Origin: Glebionis coronaria
Taxonomy: Eukaryota > Streptophyta > Magnoliopsida > Asterales > Asteraceae
DNA: 64,000 nucleotides
Reading direction: 5' to 3'
NCBI GenBank assembly: GCA_025667525.1
Contig: CM046874.1
Span: 663,976,963-664,040,962, forward strand
This document shows positions 10,646 through 21,740 of this stretch, piece after piece. The position numbers and the translations under genes are program-made. Every line of letters begins with the position of its first letter. The stretch's first letter is position 1. The notes under the pieces are model-generated. The model was not told where the DNA came from and made no database searches. It worked only from the letters and a program-made list of their open reading frames with translations.

Positions 10646-11168
10646 AGTTCCGGATCAAGAAGTTCCGGATCAAGGAGTTCCGGATCAAGGAGTTCCGGAT
10701 CAAGAAGTTCCGGATCAAGGAGTTCCGGATCAAGAAGTTCCGGATCAAGGAGTTCCGGATCAAGGAGTTCCGAGTCAAGAAGTTCCGAATCAAGAAACTT
10801 CCGAATCAAGAAACTTCCGAACCAAGAAGTTCCGGATCAAGCCAAAGTTCCGAATCAAGAACTTCCGAGTCAAGAAGTTCCGAATCAAGAAACTTCCGAA
10901 CCAAGAAGTTCCGGATCAAGCCAAAGTTCCGAATCAAGAACCTTCGAGTCAAGAAGTTCCGGATCAAGCTAAACTTCCGAACCAAGAACTTCCGAGTCAA
11001 GAAGTTCCGGATCAAGCCAAAGTTCCGAACCAAGAACTTCCGAGTCAAGAAGTTCCGGATCAAGCCAAAGTTCCGAACCAAGAACTTCCGAACCAAGAAG
11101 TTCCGGATCAATCCAAAAGTTCCGAATCAAGGTGATCTTCCGGATCAATCCAAAAGTTCCGAATCAAG
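10646..11168 (+). repeat. 15-bp tandem repeat array, copy 2
   Basis: Same array as at 3717-4223 but one 16-bp unit longer (extra AAACTTCCGAATCAAG near 10796), plus a small rearrangement near 10940. The extra unit shifts the reading frame across the array while leaving the downstream Gag-like ORF untouched. This argues that the array is not translated as part of that protein. Confidence 0.9.
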
Positions 11169-11258
11169 GGAGTATTGGATTCCGATTTGTTTTATCAAAA
11201 AGTTGAGTCGACAAAAATTTCTTGAGCTGACAATTGAGTTGTCATTCATCGACTTTCG

Positions 11259-13466
11259 ATGGATTTCTTGAATTCGACATCGAACAAGGGAGAATTACAT
11301 AAAGTGCAAGCCAACGCGAGAGAAAGTGGTATAACTTCATTTCAAATGCTCCAGTCTCATCTTGTCACTCTTTCGGGGATTCAAGGAGGGAACGAATTTG
11401 TGACAATCTTTGGACAAGATCGTCATATATTCATCGACTCCATTTTTACCACTTTGACCCAACTAGCCGAGCAACTCAACCATGGAAACTTTCATCACTC
11501 TGCATCGGTACTTGCATATAAGGCTCTTGTGACACACCTCACGCCTTTCCTCCAATTTAATATCATCAAGCCTGAAAGTTCAATGATTTGCCAATCGTTT
11601 CTTCGAGATACACATACCGAGCTTCGAGTTTTCCGTGATACGATTTTGAAACTCATGTCATCGGTCTCGTCTTCGATATATCAAAGATCACAACTTCAGC
11701 AAGTGTATGTTAATGGAGTGCAAGAATCAATGACGCAGATGCAAGAGGATAATGGTCATACGGTTGACAACTTGGAGCCTAACGATGGCACGAGCACAGA
11801 ATCAGGAGGACAACATGATGCCAGTGGCACGTCAGGGAATGTTCACGAGATTTCTCTTGATGATACCTTACCCATTTATGACGCAGAGCCTGCAAACATG
11901 GTACAATGTAATGTGGTTTATGATGTATATGCTGATGATATGTCGCATATTGAGGATTCTGAACCTAATTATGACAAACATGGGATGGAAACGAGTGATA
12001 GCAATACCACTTCTGATTCATCCGATGTAAGTCATAATGGGGGAGAGATTGTTCAGAATACTAAACATCATGATAATTATCCTATAACTGATTCATTGAC
12101 TGCTTCTGATTCCAAGATTAAAGAGCTCGAAACAATCGTAGCTCGACAATCAAAAGATCTTGAGGATGCCAAACTTGAATTTTCTAAGAAAACGGTCAAA
12201 TTTGAAACATACTTTGAAAAACTTGAAAAATCAAACGTTGTTCTTGAAAGAAAATTGGATCAAACTGTTTTAGATTCTAAAGCTGAAAAGGATAATCTTT
12301 TGAAACAAATTCAACTGCTTGAATCTAAGTTGGCATCCCAAGATAACGTGCTCAAAGAGAATGAGAATTTAAAAGCCCAAGTACAGGAAAAGGTCTTTGC
12401 TATAGCTGCGTTGAAAAACGAGTTAAGGAAAACTAGAGGACCTAGTGTGGACACTAAGCTTGAAAAACCATCAATCTTGGGGAAACCGCCTACAAATCAG
12501 TTCGTCAGACAACCGATTGTCAGACAACCTACTGCATTTAGATCCGAGCGACCACAATCCTCGAGACCGCGGTTTGCCTCCCAAGTTGATTTGGTTCATC
12601 TTTCTAGACCAGACACTCCAGCAACTAGGCCCTATGTGATCACTCCAGCTTTAGCAAGACCAAATCATATGATTGCCTCTAGTTTCCCTAAAAATACCAA
12701 GACCACGTCTAGAACTAGTTCAAATGACGTCTGCCATGAATCTGATCTTAGGGAAGCTAAGCAAAAGACACATGTAAGAGATAGGAATTTCAAACCTAGT
12801 CAGATGCCTTCTAGTTTACCCAACACTGCTAACCGTAGCATGTCCAATCCTAGGAGCATCAATCCATCATCTAGGGATTCTAGATCTTACTCGGACATTA
12901 AATATGCTACTTGTAAAACATGTAGAAAATGTGTCTTTACGGCAAATCATGATGCTTGTATCAAAAAATTGCTTAATGAGGTGAACTCCCGTGCTAGACT
13001 TAAATCCCAGTGGGTCGCTAAAATCAAACCCGTTGGTAAAATGTGGCGCCCCACTGGTAGAACTTTCACTCTTGTAGGAAACGAGTGCCCTTTAACTAGG
13101 ATAGTCTCTGATTCTACGAAGACTACTAGGGAGGAAATTGCAAAGGATGATACATCACTTAAGCCTGAACTTAAGATTTTCTATAAAAGGAAACGTTTGC
13201 CCACTAAGACAAGTGAATCATCTCCTCATGCCACCTCTGACATAAGTAAAGCTAACTGTGAACCCCCACGTGCTTCAAAAATTGATATTGCTAACCCACG
13301 TCAAAGCATGCAAATTCCTAATGAGATTGCAGGTACCAAAGTTGATGTTCCAAAAGAAAGAAGCGGTCCAATCGTTGTGTACCGTTCAACTAAGGACACT
13401 CTTAGAGTTTGGTTGCGGAAGAAGCAGATATCAGAGAAACAAATGTCTCAGGGGATTCATGGTTAA
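11259..13466 (+). CDS. Gag-like protein of element A, copy 2 (735 aa)
   Basis: Second full-length copy of the 735-residue Gag-like protein. It differs from the 4314-6521 copy at only two residues that I can see: I101N and P228S. Coiled coil (286-393) and Cys/His cluster (552-567) are unchanged. Both copies are intact although the tandem unit is old enough to carry about ten differences, which is compatible with recent selection or simply recent insertion. The start is defined as in copy 1, after the 15-bp array. A Gag role is inferred from similarity to copia polyprotein N-termini in Asteraceae. Confidence 0.8.
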   Translation: MDFLNSTSNKGELHKVQANARESGITSFQMLQSHLVTLSGIQGGNEFVTIFGQDRHIFIDSIFTTLTQLAEQLNHGNFHHSASVLAYKALVTHLTPFLQFNIIKPESSMICQSFLRDTHTELRVFRDTILKLMSSVSSSIYQRSQLQQVYVNGVQESMTQMQEDNGHTVDNLEPNDGTSTESGGQHDASGTSGNVHEISLDDTLPIYDAEPANMVQCNVVYDVYADDMSHIEDSEPNYDKHGMETSDSNTTSDSSDVSHNGGEIVQNTKHHDNYPITDSLTASDSKIKELETIVARQSKDLEDAKLEFSKKTVKFETYFEKLEKSNVVLERKLDQTVLDSKAEKDNLLKQIQLLESKLASQDNVLKENENLKAQVQEKVFAIAALKNELRKTRGPSVDTKLEKPSILGKPPTNQFVRQPIVRQPTAFRSERPQSSRPRFASQVDLVHLSRPDTPATRPYVITPALARPNHMIASSFPKNTKTTSRTSSNDVCHESDLREAKQKTHVRDRNFKPSQMPSSLPNTANRSMSNPRSINPSSRDSRSYSDIKYATCKTCRKCVFTANHDACIKKLLNEVNSRARLKSQWVAKIKPVGKMWRPTGRTFTLVGNECPLTRIVSDSTKTTREEIAKDDTSLKPELKIFYKRKRLPTKTSESSPHATSDISKANCEPPRASKIDIANPRQSMQIPNEIAGTKVDVPKERSGPIVVYRSTKDTLRVWLRKKQISEKQMSQGIHG

Positions 13467-13480
13467 GCTGCAAACAAGGA

Positions 13481-14645
13481 CTTACAGTCACATAACAGAC
13501 TGTAACTCGATCCTCAAAGAAAGGAAAGTTCATCCCGATGATGACTTATCCTAAAAACGAGAAATTCATTTTTCTCGGGCATGAGCTTATATAAAAAACA
13601 TTCCAAGTTTTTAAGCTCATGCACAATGGCTCCTCGTTAAATGACAGACGACGACCCGGACTTCAGAGACAGGGAAGTTTATCTACACAACGATAACTTA
13701 CCCTCTTAACAAGAAATTAAGTTTTCTTGGACACGAGCTTACCCTAAAAACCATTCAAAGGTTTTAAGCTCGTGTATATGGTTTATCATTAAATATCAGA
13801 TGGTAACCCGTGCATCAAAGAAAGGAAAGTTTATCGCCGGTGATAAACTTATCCTTACAACGAGAAATTAAATTTTCTCGGACACGAGCTTACATTAAAA
13901 CCATTCAAAGGTTTTAAGCTCGTGTACATGACTTACAGTTAAATGTCAGACTGTAACTCGAACTTCAAATAAAGGAAAGTTTATCATTAATGATAAACTT
14001 ATCCTCATAACGAGAAATTCAATTTTCTCGGTCATGAGCTTGTCTTAAAACATTCGAAGTTTTAAGCTCAGAAAGGAAAGTGTATCTTTTAAATAAGAGA
14101 ACTTTTCCTCATAACGAGAAATTAACCTTTCTCGGTCATGAGCTTTCCGTTAAAACAGTCAAAGTTTTCAAGCTCATGAACACGACTTCTAAGTAAATGT
14201 CAGCTTAGGACTCGTCCTTCAGATAAAAGGAAAGTTTATCGCCGATGGTAACTTATCCTTAACAACGGGAAGTTTACAACTTCTCGGACTTGAGCTCGCT
14301 TTTAAGATATTCAACATCTTAAGCTCAAGTAATTGATTTTCAAAACTTTGAACACAATTTTTCGAGAATTTCTCAAAAGGTTTTTCTAAATCTTTCAAAA
14401 TTGTGTGTTCAAACATGTTTTGATAAAAAGAGCATGTCTTCTGGAATCGATAATATTTACGAACCTAGAAATGTCATTCAATAATGACACGGGGTTGTAA
14501 ATAAAGTTCGAGCAGAAGTTCAAACTTTTAAAACATGCTCAAAATGGTTTGCTATTATTTCAGATAGCAACCCGTTTTTCATAATCAAGTCAAGCATTTC
14601 ACCGGAAAGCTTTGACTCTACAACGAGAATTAATTTTCTCGGGGA
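13481..14645 (+). repeat. Array of covarying hairpin units, copy 2
   Basis: Offset by 6945 bp from the copy-1 array and nearly identical. One visible difference lies in the last H3 hairpin (near 14278), where a T-to-A change extends the stem rather than breaking it. Confidence 0.8.
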
Positions 14646-16815
14646 CGTGACGAGGTGACCAACATTCGTGAACAAGAACCATGTGCTTCTTTCATATGCT
14701 GTTCTCCATTATTCAGGTCCAACCTCGTACATTGCTAATCTTGTGAATTCATTATTATATATGATCTTTGCACGTAATAAATACCTTACACTTGTGTTTA
14801 AAAGGTATTTAATTTACGTTTCAAGTACACCCTCATTAATTTGAGGGGGAGCTTGTGTAACTCATGAAGATAATTGGATTTGCATTTTTCTTCCCAAATT
14901 TTCTTAAAAGGCTATTAAATCAATTGATATTAAAAACATCGATTGGGTTAATATTTTTAATATGGGGGAGAAAATGTGATTTAATATGGGATATGATCAA
15001 TCACAAATGGTTTGACTTAACGTGTTAGCTCATCCCGACATGTGCGAAATGTTTTCGAATATCGTAGCATATGTTAAGGGGGAGCAAAATGGATTTGCAC
15101 TTCAAAATGGATTTCATGGTGACATATACTTACCCAAAACATCTCTATTCACGACGGTGACGATTGTGGTGACATAAGGATGGTAGGATAGGTTAAAGTC
15201 CAATGATTTCTCTAGAACCGGAGGAATCTTCCCAAGGACATTCCATAGCTAGAAATAGTAGTCCTTAGGAAAGATGGAGAAAGATTGTGAACGTAGCTGA
15301 ATGCCGACCAAGTACTTAAGTTAGCACTGGAACAATCACAACAAGGTGCTAGTGATGACGTATTGGTAAGCATTGAAGGGGTTGAAGAATGAAAAAGAAT
15401 TGTAAAGATAAAGGGTGTAAAGAAAGAAGCCCTCCTTACAACTTTAGGCAGAAACCGGGTCAATACATATGCTATTGAGGTCATTTTTGCTAATGATTCT
15501 CGATATTGAAGAAAGACGTCATGGACCCAGTGATGCAATGCACAACCCTTCCCAGCTAACTCAAATATCTCTCAAAAGGTATTTGTTTTAATCACACGGA
15601 GATCAACACGTTATCTATTGGTTTATTCACTCCGAATAGACTGGTATTGAAAAGGTGGCACTCCTCTCCAGCCTCCGATCACTAAAATCCAAAATGCACA
15701 ATCGAGTCTAGAGCCATTTGAGATCATCAAATATCTCATTAGGACACACTTTCATATTTCCTTGCTTCTTCACACACTGTGAAAAGTAAGAAAGATCTTA
15801 AGAGTCCTACGCAAAATCTTCATGATCTTGCCTGAACATCCGAGTAATACGAAAGTATTTACAATGAAGATGGAAATCCTTCTTGAGCGAATATCAAAAA
15901 GCTCATGGTAGGTGACTTGTGCGGTTCTTTATGAATCAAACTTGTGATAACTAGAAAGCAACAGTGGTTTAATTCTTAAATGAACTTAAACTCGTTCCAG
16001 GCCTCTTCGCATTATCATATGATCTTGCCAGAACACTCAGAGTGACTCTTTATTGATCACAGTGACGAGTGGAAATCCTTCTAGTGTTAACATCAAACAG
16101 CACTTGGTAGGTAACTTGCAAGATTCTATATGAATCAAGCTAGTGACAACTGGAAAGCAACGATGGTGCGGTTCTTAATTGAACTTCACTTGTTCCAGGA
16201 ACATGAATTGACGGCTTCAAATCATGCGGATAATATTATCCAAATGATTCACTCTTTACGTTCGCAGTCAGCTTTGGACGGTCGAGTAAAGAGAACGGGT
16301 TTACCCGCGAAATCTTGTCAAGGAGGTTCTTTATTGAAACTACCTGCCACAAGTACGATATTTAATATCGTCCAACGGTCTTCACCGACCGGAGGTAAAT
16401 TGCTACCGAATTAGAATGAAATGTTCAAGGCCATTTCATCCGTGTATATTGTTTTGTTGCTAACTGTCTTATGCAGCGTAACAAGAAGGTGGCATTGCGG
16501 TGTACAATCCAGAAGAAGTCGTCACCACATGCTTATACTACATACAATTAGTACTTCAACAAATTCAAGAAAGCCTGAAGGTCAAGTCTTCCGCTGTATC
16601 AAACTCTGAAGCTTTCAAGAATTTAAAGGTATAAGTATGTGGAACATGAAGTCACAAAGAGGCAAATTTCACAAGTGATGCATGCACAAGGTCAAGGCAA
16701 GGAAACATGCTCAAGACTAAAGTCAAAGATCACATCAAGCATATTCACAAGAACAAGATCGAAGACTCAAGCATAGATGCTAGGTTTAAGATTTTGTAAA
16801 AAGATGTGACCTCCC
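14646..16815 (+). other. Non-coding 3' region of element A, copy 2
   Basis: Same content as 7701-9869, including the degenerate direct duplication and the purine tracts. Most copy-to-copy differences in A cluster here (around 15740-15990: small substitutions and a 1-bp indel). No gene is recognised. Confidence 0.6.
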
Positions 16816-16827
16816 TTAGGGGGAGAT

Positions 16828-17289
16828 TGTTGGAAATACGTTTTTCCCAATAAAGTCTCGGTCACATCTTAGTTAGCATAGATCACGAGTTATAGACTAT
16901 GTAGAACTTTGTTTCTTGGAGCGACCTCCCTTAGGGGGAGATTGTTAGAAATACGTTTTTACGTATTTATGAAGGATCGGTCGCTCCAACGATAATTATG
17001 TAATGGGCTCGTGATCTATTTAATTATTGTATAGTCCATATAGCCCACATGTAGGGTGGGCTATATATATAACCCCTCCTAGCATGTTAGGAGGGGGTTG
17101 TTGATTCTCATTTTCCAATTAATCATATTTTCCATTTTACTTTCTCTCTCTACATTTCCCCTTTTCTCTCCTTTCTCTCTCTAATCCCTTATCTCATTCC
17201 TTCATTTCTTCTTTATTAATCAATCAATCAACCACATAAATCCACCAAATCCATGATATAGAATAGGCCATAAATCACGTAGACCTTCA
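16828..17289 (+). repeat. Element A LTR 3 (outer 3' LTR)
   Basis: 462 bp, apparently identical to LTRs 1 and 2. It ends CTTCA and is followed immediately by CGAAG, the target duplication. Host gypsy-LTR sequence resumes at 17295. Confidence 0.9.
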
Positions 17290-17294
17290 CGAAG
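17290..17294. repeat. Target-site duplication (right), CGAAG
   Basis: Matches 2948-2952 exactly and closes the element A insertion. Confidence 0.85.
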
Positions 17295-17395
17295 TAATAG
17301 ATTTTTGCGCATATAAAACTCTGGGACCTAAATTTAAAACTTTGATCTTTTATGATGTAATGTATATGTTTTTATTACGTCCACTTTGTGTCAAC
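17295..17395 (+). repeat. Degenerate Tekay-like LTR, 3' part
   Basis: Continues the LTR interrupted at 2952. The block from about 17319 to 17380 aligns by eye with the reverse complement of 58575-58640. Homology fades near 17395, where the LTR joins a pol fragment without gag, pointing to an internal deletion. Confidence 0.55.
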
Positions 17396-17469
17396 AGTAA
17401 TGCATTGTTTCTTGTACCATGACGTGGAACCCTATTGCTGCCTAGTTGTTCCTTTGTCTGATTCTGAGG

Positions 17470-18003
17470 GTCTCACACAAACTGATGAGAATGCGAAGTC
17501 CCTTAGGAGTAATAAAGTAGATGGGTTGAAAGTAGGTGATATCCTTGTAGTACGTGAGTTTTCCCGAAGTGTTTCATGTGGATTTTATAGGATTACCACC
17601 TCGACGTAAAGTAGAGTTTCGTATAGAGTTAGTACTTGGAGCGACACAAATTGTGAAGGCCCATAACGTTAGGCGCCTTTAGAGATGCAAGGGTTGTCGG
17701 AGCAACTGTAAGCTGCAAAGCTAAGGTTTTATTCGATCTAGTTAGTAACCATGGGGCGCGCCGATGTTGTTTGTCAAAAAGAAGGATGGGTCGTTTAAGA
17801 TGTGCATAGATTATCGTAAGTTGAATGGGATAACCATAAAGAATCTTTATCCTCTCCATAGGATAGATGACTTATTTGATCAGTTACACGGGGCACATCA
17901 TTTCTTTAAGATAGATCTTCGTGCGGGTTATCATCAACTAAGAGTGCATGAAGACAACATACACTTCCCATATTTTAAGCGAACATTATACCCAATGTTC
18001 TAA
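17470..18003 (+). pseudogene. Ty3/gypsy reverse transcriptase fragment
   Basis: Reading across frames gives typical gypsy pol blocks. First is VVREF, then the region before the RT core (VEFRIELVLGAT), then the fingers domain [18 protein letters not shown]. These are followed by [13 protein letters not shown] and [13 protein letters not shown], ending near 18003. The YxDD catalytic block is missing and at least one frameshift separates the first two blocks from the rest (17764-18003). It is the remnant of the older + strand gypsy element into which A inserted. Downstream sequence is unrelated. Confidence 0.8.
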
Positions 18004-18254
18004 ACGACGAGAAAGAAGTCTTCCCCGCTTTTTGGTCCGATTTAATAGATTTAATTATCGTGCAATTACAACTAATTGCCCGTTAATCGAAAACCCATCT
18101 AGTTAATTCTACGCAAGGTACGAAAAACTATTATCTAGTTTAAACCTCAGTTTGTATTAATATATATGATAAATATACATTATATTATCGTATATAGTTA
18201 ATAAAATATATCTCGGTGTATATGTGTGTGGTTCGTTAGGCCATTTATTTTTAG

Positions 18255-18455
18255 TTGTATATAAATATTTCGTATGACTTGAGCACAATCCAACACAATG
18301 ACCCGAAAAATCGGGAGTTTAATTCGTTTGTCAATGAAACCATAGCTATTAGCGGGGAAAATGATGCCCTAGTTGAAATTTTGTATAGAACCGCTGAAGG
18401 TACGGATTTTAAGCACAAAAGCACTTGGTCTTTTTTTAAAGACAATTACAAATGA
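18255..18455 (+). pseudogene. Possible Harbinger-associated Myb/NAM-C-terminal-like fragment
   Basis: The 66-codon frame contains a SGEND-like motif followed by FKHKSTWSFFKDNYK. This resembles the end of the Myb/SANT-like proteins that accompany PIF/Harbinger transposons (SGE-x-D ... F-x-H-x-x-W-x-x-x-K-D). There is no start region and no nuclease nearby. Resemblance only; I could not confirm it. The remainder of 18004-18652 is AT-rich with a 14-base C run near 18590 and no gene. Confidence 0.3.
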
Positions 18456-18652
18456 AAAAATTCTCGATTCCACCAGAAGCAAGACAAAATCAACGACACG
18501 AGGTCGAATTCGATGTTCATAGAAATTATGAGTTTTCACGTCAAGCCGACAAAGAAAAAGTCTAAAAGTCAATGATCTTTAAACTAATCTCCCCCCCCCC
18601 CCTCTCCTAATTAAGACCGACAATGTTTTAGGAAATGATGCAACGTCAATAC

Positions 18653-18933
18653 TGTTGGAAATACGTTTTTACGTATTTAGAAAGGATCAGTCACTCCAAT
18701 GCTATTGGGCTCGTGATCCAATATAGCCCATATAGCCCACATGTAGGGTGGGCTATATAAACCCCCCTCCTAGCATGTTAGGAGGGGTTGAACACTTTTC
18801 ATTTCATCAATTCCATCTTTCTTTCTTATTCCTCTCCTTTCTCTCTCTTCTTTCTCTCTCTAAGTTCTTCCCTTACATCCATTCAATAGATTAATCCATA
18901 CATGCCTAATCCTTAGAAAAATACGATCCTACA
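18653..18933 (+). repeat. Element C 5' LTR
   Basis: Starts TGTTGGAAATACGTTTTTACG and ends ...CCTACA. It contains the inverted repeat around the TATA (18731-18740 / 18748-18757) and the post-TATA hairpin (18764-18787), as in element A, but lacks A's duplicated LTR start. The adjacent PBS at 18936 reads TGGTATCAAGAGC, with one extra A relative to the tRNA-Met complement. Confidence 0.8.
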
Positions 18934-19396
18934 ATTGGTATCAAGAGCATGGTTGATTCTTCGGATTTGTGTGTTTTCATCTATTGATTTGGTGGTACAA
19001 TTTCATTCTTTCTCAATTTTTTTATTTTTTTCTTTAATTTCGTCTATCTATACTTTCAATTTACGTTTTTTAAAGGGAAAAATGGTTTGACAATATAACG
19101 CTTTTCTTTCAAATTCACAATTTTTTTTCCTTATATTTGTTCTATCCACTTTTGTCTTAAAAAGTGTATCTATTTTAAACAATTCTGTTTTTTTAGTTAT
19201 TTATCTATTTTTTTCTCTTTTTTCTATCGTATCTGTCTTAAAAGTTGATAAGAGTAAACAGTTTTAATGTGTCATTTTGTCTTTATCAACTTCATCAACT
19301 TTTGGATCTAGTATATCAGTTCTAGAGTTCATCAAGAATCCAGGTTTGTACTTTGCCTTATACACATCCATCGGAAAGAACCAGGTTTGTACATCG

Positions 19397-19668
19397 ATCG
19401 CAATAACCATAAGGTTTTACTTTGCGATCAAGTTATTCCGATACCTTATTCCGCTGTTGATTGCGATAGCACTTTGCGATCGTGATTGCGACGGGATCAA
19501 GGATTATTGCGACGAAACTCTGTCCGCATTCCGATCGTCTCATTGCGATGGTGAATTTTTTAATATTGCGATGAAAGTATTTTTAGATATTGCGATGGAG
19601 TCAGTGAGATATTGCGATGAAATTTGTTAATATTGCGATGAAAAAGTAGTTTGTCATTGCGATGGTTC
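19397..19668 (+). repeat. Irregular GCGAT(G) repeat array in element C leader
   Basis: About a dozen occurrences of ATTGCGATG/TTGCGAT-type words at irregular spacing. The array sits between PBS and Gag-like start, the position that holds the 15-bp array in A and a related array in D. An open frame through it (19277-19630) is Ile/Cys/Asp-rich and not convincing. Confidence 0.7.
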
Positions 19669-21144
19669 TTTAAATACTTGACTCGAAACAAAAATCTAGA
19701 CTCAAACAGTTTTGACCTCAACCTTATTTTTTTTCAACAAAACCAACTCGACTCTTACCCTCGTCTCATCGACTCTCGACTGACAACAACTTGACTAGCA
19801 GACCTCGGCTCTCTCACACACCAACACTCAAAAACCCAACTTGACTCGACCCTCACAACAAACACCCTCGTCTCTTAAACCGACTCAGACCCTCGACATC
19901 TAAACTGACACAAACACAAACACACCACAAACACTCACCTCACTAGACTTACACCACACAGACCCTCGACTCCGACACAAACCCACCCTCGTCACGTACA
20001 CACCCCTCATACACTTGAACCCATCACACCCTCGACCAAACAAACTTATTGCCCTCGACCCAAACAAACCTTAAACCATCGACTCACCCTTCACCAGACT
20101 CAAACAAAAACATTTTTTTTTCAAGACTCAAATCCAAATTTTTTTCTCAAATCCAAATCCTTTGACTCGACTGTTACAACACATGACACAAACCCAAGAT
20201 CTCAGTCAAATTAAACTATCATTGATCGAAGACCCTTAACGAAAATAAAGAACATTAATCAAATCACCTACCCGAGACCTTACTCAAAAGATCTTGACGA
20301 TTCGATTCCTGAATAGTGTAGTTTGAATGTTTGGTATTGATTGAGATCATCATCATCATTTGAGGTTTATCTGATTTGTATTTATGATTTCGTTTGACCT
20401 TTGTGTGGAGATTTGTTTAGAGGTTGGTGGCTGCATCAAATATAAGTGAGAGATTTGTGTGGAGATTTGTGATTGGCATATAAGGGAGAAGGAGAGTGTT
20501 TAAATCTGTTTTGGAGAAGGAGACTTTTTTATATCAGATTTGTTTAAAGATAGGATTGGGCGGAGGTAACAAGGAGTAGGAGGGTCTTAGACAAGTTGAC
20601 GTGTGGGTGTATGTGGCCAAGCCACGTTTTTTTATTTTATTTAAATTCACGTGTAAGATAAGTGAGTGGGTTTTGTTTCTTTATTTGAGTGGGTATTCGT
20701 TTGTTATGGCACAAGTGGGATACACGTGGGTACTTCACAAGTTGACTATTTTTATATATCTGATTTTTTCTTTTCTAAAAATGCATCATTGATCTATTTT
20801 TAAGTTAATTTTAGTTAAGTAAAATTTCTTTTAAGTTAAGTTATTTTTTTATATATTTTCATATTTTAAAGTTAATTTTCTTTTTAATTAAGTTAGTTTT
20901 GTGTATTTATTTTTGGTACATCGTGTTGAGGCGGGTATTCTGAAAGAACCAAAGTGATAATATATTTGACGGGTTAAAAGTTTTTGTGGCCGGATTTAAA
21001 GACAAAAGTGACGAGCTAAAGTGACGGGATTTATTTTTAGTGGCTACGGATTTTTGACTGGGTGTTATTACTTGAAAGTGAAAACAGATTTGTTCATCGA
21101 TCATAATCATCAAAGACATTGGTCATCGATATTCAAGGGATTTT
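19669..21144 (+). other. Element C leader, no gene
   Basis: C/A-rich then T-rich sequence rich in ACTCGAC words, without a credible gene. 20930-21110 is recognisably related to 23700-23860 of element D, showing that the two leaders share ancestry. Confidence 0.6.
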
Positions 21145-21432
21145 TTGAATTCGACTTTTCAAGAGGGAGAATTGCAAAACGATACTAGAAGCAGTCACAA
21201 AAGAATGGATTCAGGAGGAAAGCAGGAAGCAAACAGTCAATCAGGAAATTATGCAGAGCAGTCATGTGTCACAAATCTTCGTCTACTTCAATCTAAATTG
21301 AATGAGATAATTAACAATCCTGATAAGTGCCCTATGCCTGCTTCTTTACCCAATTCTGCTTCTAGGATTAAAGAGCTCAAAACGATCGTCGCTCAGCAAT
21401 CAAAAGATCTTGAGGATGCCAAAATTGAATTT
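21145..21432 (+). pseudogene. Truncated Gag-like ORF of element C
   Basis: Begins MNSTFQEGEL, aligned to the start of the element A Gag-like protein (LNSTSNKGEL). After an internal deletion it resumes in the coiled coil as RIKELKTIVAQQSKDLEDAK. It is cut after about 95 codons at the junction with element D; the rest of its open frame (to 21504) is D LTR sequence. Not functional as a full Gag. Confidence 0.75.
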
Positions 21433-21471
21433 CCAACATTATATTTAATTAAATATAATGTTGGAAATTCA
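21426..21471. repeat. 46-bp perfect palindrome at the C/D junction
   Basis: The sequence reads identically on both strands, centred on TTTAATTAAA. Its right arm is the first 13 bases of the element D LTR (TGTTGGAAATTCA) preceded by AT-rich filler. Its left arm is the exact inverse and merges with the truncated Gag-like frame. Confidence 0.95.
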
Positions 21472-21740
21472 CTTTATGTGACGACATTTAAGAATTCCCA
21501 TTAGTTATCATAGTCACACACGCTTAGACTAGACTAGGTTCAATGTATAGTTAAGTGTATGGTGTGTGGCTATATATACCCCTCATAGGCTTCCAATGAG
21601 GGGTGTTGCTTGTGTTTTCATTTCCTTCTTTTAATACATTTTCTATTTTCACACATTCAACCTTTCTCTCTCAACTCAACAATGGCTTCCACCATTTACC
21701 ACCATGTTAGACCACCGGATTAGCTAATAGCATTTCCGCA
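21459..21740 (+). repeat. Element D 5' LTR
   Basis: Starts TGTTGGAAATTCACTTTA, ends ...CATTTCCGCA. Compared with the 3' LTR it has a 16-bp insertion near 21476-21491 and a paired change in the post-TATA hairpin (21579-21586 / 21596-21603). Confidence 0.85.

Larger units (their letters stand above)
2953..17289 (+). mobile_element. Non-autonomous LTR retrotransposon A, tandem three-LTR array
   Basis: The structure is LTR (2953-3414), internal 1, LTR (9882-10343), internal 2, LTR (16828-17289). The three 462-bp LTRs look identical by eye. The internals differ by one 16-bp repeat insertion and roughly ten point changes or 1-bp indels over 6.5 kb. Each internal has a PBS matching initiator-tRNA-Met, a polypurine tract beside the next LTR, and one Gag-like ORF. 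No protease DTG, integrase DDE or RT YVDD motif is seen, so it must be mobilised in trans. Gag similarity places it with Ty1/copia-derived elements of Asteraceae (inference). Confidence 0.88.
18653..21432 (+). mobile_element. Truncated non-autonomous LTR retrotransposon C
   Basis: A 281-bp LTR (18653-18933), a PBS-like site, a long AT/T-rich leader with a GCGAT-type repeat array, and a Gag-like start at 21145 homologous to element A. The coding sequence stops at about 21432, at the junction with element D. No 3' LTR is found. It is a sister family of A: the LTRs share the first bases and the whole TATA/hairpin region but differ elsewhere. Confidence 0.75.

Noticed and set aside
2953..17289. 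Integrated plant pararetrovirus
   Set aside because: LTRs with TSD, PBS and polypurine tract are all present, and no movement-protein, coat or RT domain is seen.
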